The notes beneath the pieces are model-generated. The model was given only the letters and a program-made list of their open reading frames with translations. It ran no database searches and had not been told where the DNA came from. A stretch of 20,396 nucleotides of DNA. It comes from a virus. Position 1 is the stretch's first letter. Every line of letters starts with the position of its first letter. This document shows positions 6,266-17,155 of this stretch, piece after piece. The stretch is from IMG/VR virus record IMGVR_UViG_3300045009_001059, positions 1 through 20,396 of that record; one strand, 5' to 3'. A program made the position numbers and the translations under genes.

Positions 6266-6983
6266 ATGCCAAGAGTTTTAGGTCTGTTTGATTCAGTAAT
6301 CAACAACGCAGACACCAGGTATATTGGTCAAAATTCTGCTGCTGCGCTTGCGGGACGCAGAAGAATGGGGCCAGTTGGAGAACGTGCAAGAAATTTTTTG
6401 ATGTCAGGACGACCTGGTGGGCTTAGAAACAGGGCAATGCAAACAGCAAAAAGAGTCATGGAGTTTAGAGGTAGGGGTTTGGGTAGAGTTGGTGACTTGC
6501 CGCAAGGAGCGTTCACTGTTTCGGAGGCCTTTAAAAAAGGCTTGCACGACCAGCCTAGAGGAGCTTTGAATCCCCAGGTTGGTAGTATACTCGGCAACCC
6601 CAGGGGATTCATAGTGGGAGATATTGATAACCCGGTAAGTCCAAGAATGAGAATCAATATTGATCCTAGTGGAGTAGCCAATCCCAAATATAGGATACAG
6701 GCATACAATCCTAGGAGAGGTTTTGAAACGTCAGTCATGCGGCCAGCGCGGCGGCACCGGCGGACAATTCTTGAATAATGTCGTCGCAACACAAACCGTA
6801 AGGAACAGAAACAGAAGAATGATGGGATACGCCGGGCTTGCTGGCGGAATGGGGATTGCTTCGGCGGTCACCACAAGCAGTACGTCGGCGTTCAACAGAA
6901 CCTACGCAGGACCTTCCGCGGCAATGAAAAGAGAAGGAATTAACCCAATACAAACACCGAGAGGATTGGGAAGAAACGCATAA
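6266..6983 (+). CDS. Basic virion-type protein with one CGG +1 site
   Basis: The joined product is 238 residues. The first frame (MPRVLGLFDSVINNADTRY to RRGFETSVM) reaches CGG at 6740-6742, fourth base C, the only CGGC of the set. The shift continues as QRGGTGGQFLNNVV and a Gly/Ala-rich segment MGYAGLAGGMGIASAV. Rich in Arg and Gly. Ribosome site CGGAGA upstream of the ATG. It shares style with the 5872 and 12324 genes. Likely structural or packaged with the genome, but this is inferred from position and composition alone. Confidence 0.8.
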
Positions 6984-7005
6984 AACAAAAGAAAGTGATG
7001 ATGAT

Positions 7006-7419
7006 ATGAGTGATTGGAAAATGTATTTGAATAAAAACGGAGATTTTGAATTAGCAAATTTTCTGTACAAAACGATAAACAGTTTGATGAAACAATCTTT
7101 GGACATGGGGACTCTTTTGTCCAACGATCAACAAAAGCTGAGGGCATACAAAGAGCATACAAAAAAACTTTTCAAAGACAAATGGTTTGATGTCGCAGAA
7201 GCACTGGAATTTTTTGGAATAATAGAAAAATGTACCTGCAGTCTTTACGAAAAAGATTCCTACTGCGACGTATGCAAAGGCGCAAGATATGTGACCAGCT
7301 CTTTCTTGTCTCCCGATTCAATGAGGGAGATAGGAGTTTTCACAAACGCTGGACTGAGCGCAGAGTTGGCAGACAAACTCCAGAAAAGTCTTCAACAGGC
7401 ATTGAACGAATTTCAGTGA
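7006..7419 (+). CDS. Cysteine-motif protein, 137 residues
   Basis: Begins MSDWKMYLNKNGDFELANF and carries C-T-C then C-D-V-C-K-G (about residues 76 to 89), a zinc-knuckle-like cluster reminiscent of the CxxCxG units of DnaJ, though only one full unit is present. The rest is helical. Function unknown. One base separates its TGA from the start of the next gene. No in-frame CGG. Confidence 0.75.
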   Translation: MSDWKMYLNKNGDFELANFLYKTINSLMKQSLDMGTLLSNDQQKLRAYKEHTKKLFKDKWFDVAEALEFFGIIEKCTCSLYEKDSYCDVCKGARYVTSSFLSPDSMREIGVFTNAGLSAELADKLQKSLQQALNEFQ

Positions 7420-7420
7420 A

Positions 7421-7603
7421 GTGGAATGCGAAAGATGTGGGTCAAAAATGATTCTTATTCTGCAGGACGTTGTGTTTCCAAGGGAAAGTATCACTTTTTT
7501 TCATACAAAAGATTTTTACTGCACTCATTGTAGGTGTTCGGTAACCAAAAAGTATGTTAATGGAAAAATCAAGTCCGTGAATTGGGTTGATTTCAATGGG
7601 TGA
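7421..7603 (+). CDS. Zinc-ribbon protein, 60 residues
   Basis: GTG start at 7421. Reads MECERCGSKMILILQD with a first knuckle CERC and a second CTHC (about residues 35 to 38), spaced as in small two-stranded zinc ribbons. Probably coupled to the preceding gene (1 nt apart) and overlapping the next (ATGGGTGA). That overlap also shows TGA acting as a stop. Function unknown. No CGG codon. Confidence 0.7.
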   Translation: MECERCGSKMILILQDVVFPRESITFFHTKDFYCTHCRCSVTKKYVNGKIKSVNWVDFNG

Positions 7604-8345
7604 CATCGAAAAAAGCGACAAAAAAGCCTTCATGAAAAATTTCGAATCATTGAGGCCCGATTTGTTCTTTCCGCAAGAATGGACGGAAGAGCAAAAAGAA
7701 AAAGCATCCGATTTGATAAGGCCACAAAAAACCAGAACTTCCATGTTCGCCTCGATACCAATGAGGTGCGAAGCCGAAAGATGCGTCTTTGCCTCCACCT
7801 GTCCGCTGCACAAAGAGTCCCTTGCCCCCAAGGGCGATCCGTGCCCGATCGAGATGTCTATGGTTTCTCAATTCACCTACGAATACATGGATCAGCTGGA
7901 GGTGAGTGCGGACAACCTGGTTGAAGTGTCGATGGTCAGAGATTTGGTGGACCAGGAAATACAATACATGAGAAAAACAAAACTTTTGGCGAAAGAACAT
8001 TTCGTGCAGGAAAACATCATAGGGGTGGATTCCAATACCGGCGAACCAATACTCAGAAAAGAATTGCACCTCGCAGTAGAATTGGAAGACAGACTTCATA
8101 AAAGAAGAAGGGATTTAAGGAACCAACTTTTGGCGACAAGAGAAGCCAGAGCAAAAGCCGGACAATCTCAACTTGACACGGCTCAAGCATTGTCCGACAT
8201 ACTGGGCAAAGTCCATTCAATAGAGAAAGAAAGAGAAAAACTATTGAACAAAAAACTTGGAATTATAGAAGTAGATTCTTACATAGAAGATTCTGAACAG
8301 GAAGATTTAACCGATGCCGAGAAACGTAATAACGAAAGCCGCTAA
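7596..8345 (+). CDS. Cys-cluster and coiled-coil protein, 249 residues
   Basis: ATG at 7596 overlaps the previous stop. Four cysteines lie close together (MRCEAERC, ASTCPLHK, GDPCPIEM; about residues 52 to 85), likely a metal site. The second half, from about residue 145, is highly charged and helical (LEDRLHKRRRDLRNQLLATREARAKAG), a predicted coiled coil, with an acidic end. Proteins of this shape ahead of structural genes can be small terminases or scaffolds, but I see no decisive motif. Its end overlaps the next gene by 32 nt. No in-frame CGG. Confidence 0.7.
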   Translation: MGDIEKSDKKAFMKNFESLRPDLFFPQEWTEEQKEKASDLIRPQKTRTSMFASIPMRCEAERCVFASTCPLHKESLAPKGDPCPIEMSMVSQFTYEYMDQLEVSADNLVEVSMVRDLVDQEIQYMRKTKLLAKEHFVQENIIGVDSNTGEPILRKELHLAVELEDRLHKRRRDLRNQLLATREARAKAGQSQLDTAQALSDILGKVHSIEKEREKLLNKKLGIIEVDSYIEDSEQEDLTDAEKRNNESR

Positions 8346-11300
8346 AAGCAGACTGATAAACCAGTACAGGGGGACTAGAACTTTGCGGATCGGTGCTGAA
8401 TCCGTCCACCGCAATATCCAACAGGATAACCGGGAGCGAGGCGGAAATAGAAAGGCTTTTCGGCACACCAGATCAGTTTATGGAAAGATACAGAGCATTC
8501 CAACAGCTGTACATAAACAGGCTGAGGGATCCAGAAAACCTTTCGTACAACGTCGATCCGGCAAGACTAGCGACCGCCATGAGACGGGGAATCGATAGAC
8601 TTTAGTCTTTTGAATTATCAGGAGAGTGCGAGAATTAAAACATTTTACAACGAACAAGTCATGAGGTTACACGACATCCTGCAAATATACGGAATGCCGG
8701 GATTGACGCTTCCTAGCGCTAACCTGTATTCGGCGCACATGAAATACAGTGTTGACCTCAGCCGCCCGAATGTGCACCCAGCCTTGGCGCTGATGAACGC
8801 TAGACATTTCAACATAGATGCAACCAAAGATTTGATTTCGTCCGTGCTTCAAGAAGCCGCTTCTCCGTTAACCTACAATCAGTTACTTTCTGGAATGTCT
8901 CAACTGAGGTCTGATCGGAACATTTGACCCGATGGGAGTCAGACCGGCAGCGGGTTCGGTGAAAAGAATGCTGATGATAGACACTGAGACGACCGGATTG
9001 GGGGCGATGTCAAGGATAAGGTCTATTTCTTCCTCCGGAATCACGGTTGATGACACTGGCGGTATTACGATCGGCGATACCAGGAGCAGAATATTCTACA
9101 GGCAGCCGGGGATGGAAGGCGGGTTGATTAGAATTCCCGCCACCGGTGAAGTAGTTTCACTGGGTCAAGGTCTTCCAGGGCAGGAGACTCCCGCAGGCGC
9201 GGTGGCTGACGTCATAGATATCGTGTCCAATCCGGATGAGGCGAGACAACGATTGGCCCAAGAGCTCACCGATTATTTGTCTTATGATGCCATCGCATTC
9301 AAAAACGCAAGGTTCGACATAGATCAATTGATGACAACGGCAAGGTCAATGCCAGGTTTTGAAACTGATCAAAATTTGAAACAAGCGTTGGCTGCATTTT
9401 CTGATAAAATTGCTAATGATCCCAATTTTGTTATTGACGTGGATTTTTCGAACAGATTGTACATGGAAAGAAAGTTGATCCAAAAAATTGAGAACTATTT
9501 TGGGCAGGCACTGCTAAATTCTGGTGGTGAAGAAGCAAGGTTTCTTGAGTCTGGGGGAATCAGATTGTTCGACGAGCACCGGAGCGGCACTGTACACCGA
9601 TTTTGCCTCAATACCAGAAGATGTAAAATCTGCGGTTCAAGAACTGCTTTACAGCAAATCGGGTTTTGTTGTTTCCACCGAAATGTTTGACCAACTGGTG
9701 GTAGGTGGAAAATTCACCCCCCAATCCATGGACAACATGGCGGTAATGTCGAACGTATTTGAACTCATACATCAAGAGGCCACCCAAGGGGGTCCGAATC
9801 AAAATGCTGCGCGCAGGGTGATGGAATTGATCGGTCAAGGTTCTCACATTTCTGAAACTGACGCCTATTTGGCTGGCTTTCATTCAAAATATGTTCAAAC
9901 TCGGACAACTTGATTATTCTCCGGGGGATCTCAGTCACCTTCCCGCCGACAGGAGAAGATTCATATCTTTCGCCAGAGACGCAATAGCACAATCAAGCGC
10001 TCCAACTTTGACGACTAACGTGTCGTTAAAGTACATAAGTCAAGCTGGTCTTGATTTTATTACGTCGGATACTGGGCTGGAAAGAACCCAGGTAAAAGCA
10101 GAACTTACCAGTGTTTATTCAAGGCCAGAAATAAGGGCAATAGCTGAACAAATACTTCAAACACAAAGAGAACAAGACATAGAAGCCGGCGTCATTTTTG
10201 GAGGTCCGATAACTCCACAAGAAATAACTGCGAAAGCAGACGAAATACAAAACTTGAGCGGAAAAATATCTTTTAATCCAGAAACAAGATCTTACGAGTT
10301 TCAATCAACGGACAGAGCATTCTTGCCGTCGGGTTCGGTTCCTCTTGAGGTTTACAGAACAACGGTTCCCACTCCCGTTGCAAGAGATTATTTGAGGACG
10401 AATATCCAAGAGTCGGTGAATCCGGCAAACAATAGAAGAGTGAATTTTCGGAGCAGGAATATCAGGAACAGCCAACCCTTACATTTCCAGGCAAGTTTCG
10501 TCCGGTTTGACATACGGAGATTTATCGGTACTTGAACAATCTAGGTCGTTGACAAATTTTTCTTACGGTGGATCGCAATCCTTGGTTCTCAACGATATAG
10601 TTCAAGATACTTTTTCAAGCCAGTTGATAAAAGACACTTTATCCAACATCGATGACGCGTCATTGATTCAGACGATGACGTCTTTGACAAGAGAAATTCC
10701 AAGAGAGGCGTCTTTGAGACAAGAGTTGTCGAGGAGCCGTAGGCATTTACCGGATCATAATTACGGAGAACTCACGAGAAGGATGGCTGAATCGGGGGGT
10801 ATAGAAAGACTTGCAAGAGTCGCCGCAGGCATAGGAAGTCCGTACGCTTCCCAGGATTTGGTGACGAAGGCGTTGAACACTCAAATATCCAGGGCTACTG
10901 CAAATCAAGGATTGAAAATCAACGCCAAAAGAATGTTGACAGCAGGTTCAGGTTTGGATAGATTTAGATTCTTGAAACATTCTACAATTCTTTCAGAATT
11001 AGGAATGAGTTATTTCCAACCAAATTCAAGGGCAAGATTCTTAGGTCACAGCATGTCCTCGACAGGATCCGCCCTAAATCAGCGTAATATAACTACATCG
11101 AAAATTTTAATGACCAACACCATGTCGCAAAAAATGACCGTAAGGTACAGGGATGAAGCTGGTCTTTTGCAGCAAGCCAAGTTATTCGACCTTGCCAGAA
11201 CGGATCCTGCAGCCAGATTGGTCAGAGAAGACGCAGTCGACCAAGCCGGAATTTTGATTCCCATAGGAGGGGCAGTCCCCGATGAAGTATTAACCAACGT

Positions 11301-12307
11301 TACTGCTGGTTCGTTGAACAGTGTTAGGTTGTCAAAAGTTTCTGGTCAAGATCAAATAATGTTCAACATATACATGGCAGGGCACGGGACCACAGATGAA
11401 CAAGCGAAAATTTTAAGCGATTCGTTGGTGTCGGCAGCAAGATCGGAGTTGACCGAGCTCACACAAACCCTTGAGGGTGATGAACTAAGTGATATTGATC
11501 CGGAATTACAGAGGCACATGGAAGAAAGTATCCCAGAGTTGACACAGTTTTTAGCCTCAGTAGATTCATCGATTACAGACGAAGAAGAAAAGACCAGCAG
11601 AGAACTTTTGGTTGAAGCGGTAAAAGGTCAGCGGAATTTCAATTGGAACAATAAGTGGCGAATCAGCACAAGGTATAGAGGATGTGGTAAGGCAGGTTAG
11701 CGTAACCCCCGAGATTGACACGTTGCTCGGTCGCAGAACCGCAAGGGTGATAGATATAAGCGAACATGGAGCAATATTGTCACCTTTTGAAAGGACAGAT
11801 TTGGCGACTGACGCCACTGGGGCAGCGAGGGATGCGTCGGAGGTGATCGTAGAAAATGTGGCGAGAGATTCTCAAGCTGTAACTGTTGCAAACGCTTTGA
11901 GCGACGTTATAGATGAAAGAGGAATCGCCCAAGATGTGAGCCAGGAAATGAATAATTTAGGAATTGGAAGAAATTTTAGCGACAGATTTGGTTCCACCAC
12001 GAGATTGTATCAACGATACAAAAAACCAATCGGAATCGGATTAGCGGCTATAACTGCGCTTGGAATTGGTTACTATGGTTACCGTAAAATAAAAAAAAGA
12101 CAACAGTATGACGAGACAATGGAAGAACAACCTTCCATGCCGGAGATGGCCCCAAGGCAAGATCTGATGATGGAAGAGTCTTCGATATCGCCGTATTCAA
12201 GAATACAAGATCCCCTTTCGACTGCTGGAGTAGTCGGAAATTTGGACAGAAGAAAAATAAATCACACTGCCATGGGTCCCAATAAGTATGATTATTTGTT
12301 CAGTTAA
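8314..12307 (+). CDS. 1328-residue virion-type protein with DnaQ-like exonuclease domain, seven CGG +1 sites
   Basis: Eight adjoining reading frames become one gene of 1329 codons if one base is skipped at each in-frame CGG: 8386, 8585, 8916, 9580, 9902, 10449 and 11632. The 3994 bases minus seven divide by three. A DnaQ-type 3'-5' exonuclease domain is visible: IDTETTGL (D222, E224), NARFDIDQL (D334) and H-x4-D in SHISETDAYL (H510, D515). Motif spacing is longer than in DnaQ itself, so there are insertions. The rest is unrecognised, with a hydrophobic helix near residues 1237 to 1255 followed by YRKIKKRQQ, so the C-terminus may cross or touch a membrane. Two of the three motif blocks are in different raw frames, and only the shifts place them in one protein. 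It lies among structural genes, suggesting a virion-borne nuclease. Confidence 0.85.
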
Positions 12308-12323
12308 TTCACGGAGGTACAAT

Positions 12324-13046
12324 ATGCCGATAAGAGGAGCCCTTGGTAGAGGCTTGTTGAGGGCGGGGAGGGCAGTATCTCGTAATCCTGCAGCCAGAAA
12401 AACTGGTATGGGATTGCTTTTGGGTGGTGCAGCGATGGCGGGGATAATTGCTGGTTCAAAATCTGTCATTGATTCTGCACAAGACGTGGCTTTTGATGAT
12501 CCAGAAGCAGACCGAAAATTCACCGGACATGATTTTGGTCCAGGTTTTTATGCTTCGCAGGCAGTTGGTGGACCAGTCGCAGCAGTTGGTAGGGCTGTTT
12601 CACCGTTGGGAGCTGGAGCTAGGGCAAAATCAGCTTTCATGACCCGGGATTGGGGGTATAGCCGCAACTGCAGCTGGTGTTTCCGCTTTGGCGGGAGGAT
12701 TTGGCGCTATGCGGAGTGGGCAAAGGTATTGGTATGTTCAGGGAAAAAGTAATTGGTAAACCAATGAAAACGGGGGCAGAAAAATTGATAACTGCTCTTG
12801 GTACAAAAACCGGAAAATTTGGCGGAGCACTGAGTTTGGTTGGTGCTGGTGTTGCAGCAGGCGGAATGTACGGCGCCAAAAAAGTTTTTGATAAAACTTC
12901 AAAAAAAATGCAAGAAAATCCATACGTAGATCGCAGAAAACTAATTCAAGGCCGAAACATAAATGACACTCCCTCGATAAAGAGAAAGTACAATGCTTCC
13001 GGCGATATAGTTTTACGGAATGCAGAACTCTAGAAAAGGATATTAA
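12324..13046 (+). CDS. Gly/Ala-rich membrane-like protein, three CGG +1 sites
   Basis: A strong CGGAGGT precedes ATG at 12324. CGG codons at 12645 (CGGG), 12712 (CGGA) and 13016 (CGGA) each need a +1 shift; the joined product is 239 residues. Three hydrophobic stretches appear: GMGLLLGGAAMAGIIAG, then IAATAAGVSALAGGFGAM, then ALSLVGAGVAAGGMYG. The first two shifts restore the second stretch, which is unreadable in any single frame. The third moves the stop from TAG 13031-13033 to TAA 13044-13046, ending MQNSRKGY two bases before the next ATG. Reading the sites as Gly gives MTGIGGIAATAAG and GAMGVGKGIGMF, which fit the composition. Function unknown; a holin-like or membrane-interacting virion protein is possible. 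Confidence 0.8.
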
Positions 13047-13048
13047 AA

Positions 13049-15273
13049 ATGGCTGACCAAATGTACGGCACCGCCCCAGAGGTGGAAGAAGGCGAGTCGC
13101 CTTTTGGTGTATACAGCGAATTTACTGCCCCGACTTCGATTCAAGCCTTCATGGGCTTCAACGCGATGAGGGGTGCCAACACAATAATGAAAGGTGGCTT
13201 TTTAGACACCAACAGAACAACTGGGCTTTTCAGAAGAAATAACACGTTAAGAAGATTTGCCGGATCCGGTGCATCAAGAAGGCTTACCGGAACAAGTTAC
13301 GCGGACATGGTCGGATCAAGACTCAGGCCAGGGTCTTCTGTTTTCGGCGGATTCTTTGGAAGAAGAAGAAAATTGGCGGATTTGTCGGTTAGCCCTGTCA
13401 GTGGCGCTGCTTTTGGTCACCTTGACGACGCAGACGACATAATGAGAGGTTTGAAAGCATCACCAAACGCAAAAGGAATACCGACCCCAAAACATAGACC
13501 AAGGCTAATCAACCACCTAGACCCAAGGTCGATGTTCAGGTATCATTCTACATCTGCGCTTACCCAAGCTCCTGGTATGTATTCTCCTGTTGGAGCGTTG
13601 GCAAAAACTCTTGGTGGAGTAATGCAACACACCAATATAGGTAAATCTGTGATGCAAGAAGCCGCCGCCTACCGCGCAGCAATGTCCGGTCACCAAGGTT
13701 CTGTGGCAAAAGGATTGTTGGCGGAAGGGAGGGAAGCAGGCAAAGTAAGAGAAATAATGGATTACAGGAGAGCTGGTTCTGATCTTGAATTGACAAGCGG
13801 TGGATTCTTGGCGTACACCAGAGCGGGCGACCAGATTACGGGGTTGGAGAGAAAAATAGCCGCAAGGCAAGCTGCAGGCAAAGATACTACGAGGTTGACC
13901 AGAAGACTTTCGACCGCACAACAAAGCATCAAGGATATCGCCCGCTACAACAATCCGGGAACAGATCCTTTCAACACTAGACAAATTACCTTGAGGCAAC
14001 TACAAGAAGCCCAAGTCAATGCCAGGACTACGGCAGGTAAAAAAGCAAGACTTTCTAGTTCCGGAATGTCCAGACAAACTTATTTCATGGAGGGAACAGA
14101 GAACGCCTCTAACAGGGTGCTGACCTTGACGAAGAAGGCGCCGACTACTCCCGGCGGAGCCGCAACATTTGAGGCAATTGATGAACTTAGCGGAAAAACA
14201 ATCCAGGTAAACAACGCTATTGGGTCAAGTTTGTACGGAGCCGAAAGTACTCCGGGTAGAACCGCAAACATTCTTGCATCACAACACAGGGGACAATTGA
14301 TGCAAAGAATGCACGGGTACATGCAGGGAGCAAAGGGTTATGGGAGGGCCGGAGGATTGACTGGCCAAGCTTTGGCTGGAGCTCAATCAGCGGCTAGAGA
14401 CATGCAAATATTGATGGAAGCCATGGAGGGCAAAGGGGTTGCCACCAGGGCAGGATTCACTACACGAGCTGCAAGACTGGGTGAAATGCAGACTGCCGGC
14501 AGGTCGTTCCAATTGACGGGCAGAGAACTTGTCGACGATATAACGAACCTTGGACGAACCAATGTAGCCAGTGTGCGGATCGTTCGCCAGAGGAGGTGCT
14601 GTTCTTCCTGAAGAGCAAATTTTGAGGTCTTTTGACCCGTCAAGAAGAACTCTTCGAAGGATGGGAATAGACACCGCCGACGACGCTTCAATGAGAGCTT
14701 TTGCAAGAACTACCGCCGACGACGTGTTTACCATGACCCTCAATGCGGGTGGGGGGGGAGCTGTTACGAATAGCAGACTAGCCAGCGGTAGCGGTGCTAT
14801 GAGACCGGTCACGTCTGAAATTGTAGAAAAGACTGCTGGAAGAGTCGCCGCAAAAGAAGTGGCTGAAGAGGCCCTGGAAAAAGGTCGGAACAAACTTTTT
14901 CAAGATGTATGGGGTGAGGGGTGGTGGTGGGCTTAAGGCTCTTGCAACAAAAGAGGGAGCAAAACTTGCCTTGGCAAGGTATTTTACGCCCGCAATGAGT
15001 GTGGCAAACCCAATACTCACCGCCCAAGCAGTATACGACATATCGAAGTTGGTTGCCACAAAAGTAATAGGTGGAGGAGCGAAACTTGCAAGAGATGCGA
15101 TGAAATCCATGCAAGGAACAATAAACAAGCCAGCATTTGGAATGGGTTACGTGGACAACGAAGTGGCAGCAACATCCAGGGCAAGGGGAGTGATGGCGAT
15201 ACAAAACTCAAGATTGAACGCAAGAAGCACACTGGGATCAGAGGGCGGAATGCTCGCCGCTCATTTCGGTTAA
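13049..15273 (+). CDS. 740-residue virion-type protein, two CGG +1 sites
   Basis: ATG at 13049 follows AAAAGGATATTAAAA. The first 509 codons (MADQMYGTAPEVEEGE to NVASV) reach CGG at 14576; the shift continues SFARGGAVLPEEQILRSF until a second CGG at 14886, then on to a C-terminus ending GGMLAAHFG. Joined length is a multiple of three. It is Gly/Ala/Arg-rich with helical, repetitive segments and hydrophobic stretches near the end. No named family recognised. Position directly before terminase and lack of catalytic motifs suggest a capsid-associated or internal virion protein. Conventional callers would report three truncated proteins here. Confidence 0.8.
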
Positions 15274-15277
15274 AAAT

Positions 15278-17144
15278 ATGACTAGTTTAAAACAAAAAAC
15301 AAAAAAATTCAGGGAAAAACTAGAAACTCTCCCCAAAGAAGATTTGATAGAAATACTAAAATCCCAGGATCTTGATACGATCAAACAAATAAACAGGATA
15401 GAATGGGTTTTTCAAAACAAGTTGTCGCATCTAACTTGGGCCGACGGAACACAGGTTTTGTCCAGGCCGTTGACCAACAAAGAGCTTTCTCTTTTGATCG
15501 ACGAACCTTTTGAGGTTGATTCCAACTTGTTGAGCGCAGGTTTGTCAGCCGAGCAACAAAAACAAATTCATATAGCCAAAGATCCTTGCTTGTGGGCAAG
15601 GCATTTTTTGAGCGTAGAAACCAGGGTCTATCAAACGCTGATGCTCAGAGATCCTTCTTTGAGAAAAGTGCTCAGAGCAGGACGACGTCTTGGGAAAACT
15701 TTTACCATGGCCGTCTACTTGTTGCACTACAGTTACACCAACAAAGACGGACGATGTCTCGTGGTGGCTCCGATGAAATCGCACGTGGAATTGATATACC
15801 AAGAAATAGTGAGGCTGGCTTCCAAAAGCGACATAGTTTTTTCCTCCATAACAAGAAAGGTGACCAGCCCTCAGTTCATGATACAATTCTCAAACGGTTC
15901 AACGATAAGATTTTTTACTTCTGGAATGAGATCGGGAGGAAAATCTGACGTTGCCCGCGGTCAAGAAGCCCACGTCATCGTTCTTGACGAAATGGACTAC
16001 ATGCACAACGACGACCTCGACGCCCTGTACGCAATGCTCCAAAAAACGGCGGAAGATCAACCCGACAAAGTCTTGATCGGAGCATCTACCCCTACTGGCA
16101 GGAGAGAAAAATTTTGGGAATGGTGCAGAAACGCAAGGTTCAAAGAATTCTGGTTTCCTTCCTACGCCAATCCGTTTTTTTCCAAAGAGCAAGAAGATGA
16201 ATTCAGAGAACAATACTCAACGATGGGATACAGACACGAAATAGAAGCAGATTGGGGAGAAGATTCGGAGGGGGTTTATCCGAGAAAATTCGTCGACAAC
16301 GCTTTCGCAAACGACGGGTGGGCTTACATTTCTGAGATAACTTCTGCGAGAAGTTTCCATGTCATGGGAATAGACTGGGACAAATACGGCGCCGGAACCA
16401 ACATAGTCGTACTTGAAGTTTGTTCGAGCAGTTACGAGCAGGACGAATTCAAAGACAAGATAAAAATAAGTCACAGGGAAGAAATAGAAAAATCAGAGTA
16501 TACCTTGACCAAAGCAGTAGAAAGAATAATAGAATTGAACGGTATTTTAAATCCCAAGCATATTTACGTGGACAGAGGTTTCGGGGAAGTACAAGTCGAG
16601 TTGTTGCACAAGCACGGAATCGAAAATCCGCATACAAGACTGAGGGAAAAAGTCAAAGGATTGAGTTTTGCGGAAACAATCGATGTCAGGGATCCCTACA
16701 CGAAATTGATGATCAAAAAAGAATTGAAACCGTACATGGTGGACAATCTCAGGCAGTACTTGGAGAGGGGTCAACTTTGCATTCCGTCCACGGATGACGA
16801 AATGTACATGCAGTTGATTTCGTATGTCGTGGTCAGGACCACCCAAACTGGAAGACCGGTTTTTGAAGCTTCGGGTTCTGCAGTGGATCACGCCCACGAC
16901 GCCTTGCTGCTGGCTCTTTTGGCTGTTGCAGAAAACTATGGAGAATTCAGCAAACCCCGTCCTGCCACGAATATAGAAAGTATATCCAACAGTTTTTTTA
17001 TTCCCCAACAACAGTTTGTCAATTCGGACAAAGAACCCGACGGTAAAAATGCCGCAAGTAGAGTCGATAAATTAAAATATGATAGAATGAAAGTCCGGAT
17101 TTAGAAAAAAATCCACAAAAACCGTTAAAAGAAACATGTTTTAA
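15278..17144 (+). CDS. terL: Terminase large subunit with C-terminal CGG +1 site
   Basis: Terminase packages phage DNA: an ATPase motor plus a nuclease that cuts concatemers. Product 621 residues with the shift. ATPase: Walker A-like AGRRLGKT (K140), Walker B VIVLDEMD (D237, E238), coupling motif IGASTPTG (about 268). RNase H-like nuclease: VMGIDWDKYG (D366), IYVDRGFG (D432) and DHAHDALLLALL (D537, D541). One in-frame CGG at 17096-17098 lies near the end. A plain reading stops at TAG one codon later; a +1 shift adds FRKKSTKTVKRNMF, a basic tail, and ends at TAA 12 bases before the next gene. About twenty other CGG trinucleotides in the gene are out of frame and none disturbs it. Confidence 0.93.
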
Positions 17145-17155
17145 AGGAATCAAAA

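Noticed and set aside
6328-6792. A 154-residue minus-strand frame
   Set aside because: Antisense to the well-supported plus-strand gene at 6266-6983, with no ribosome site and shadow-like composition.
2989-7603. UGA read as Gly (genetic code 25)
   Set aside because: TGA ends recA, the 7006 gene and the 7421 gene at points where the next gene starts or overlaps (ATGCCGTTTGA, ATGGGTGA). Reading through gives no sensible extension.
8314-12307. A decayed or uncorrected gene with many sequencing indels at G runs
   Set aside because: One can also restore some frames by deleting a G from nearby homopolymers, and I considered this first. But every break has an in-frame CGG at the join, all shifts are +1, and out-of-frame CGG and long G runs elsewhere do no harm.
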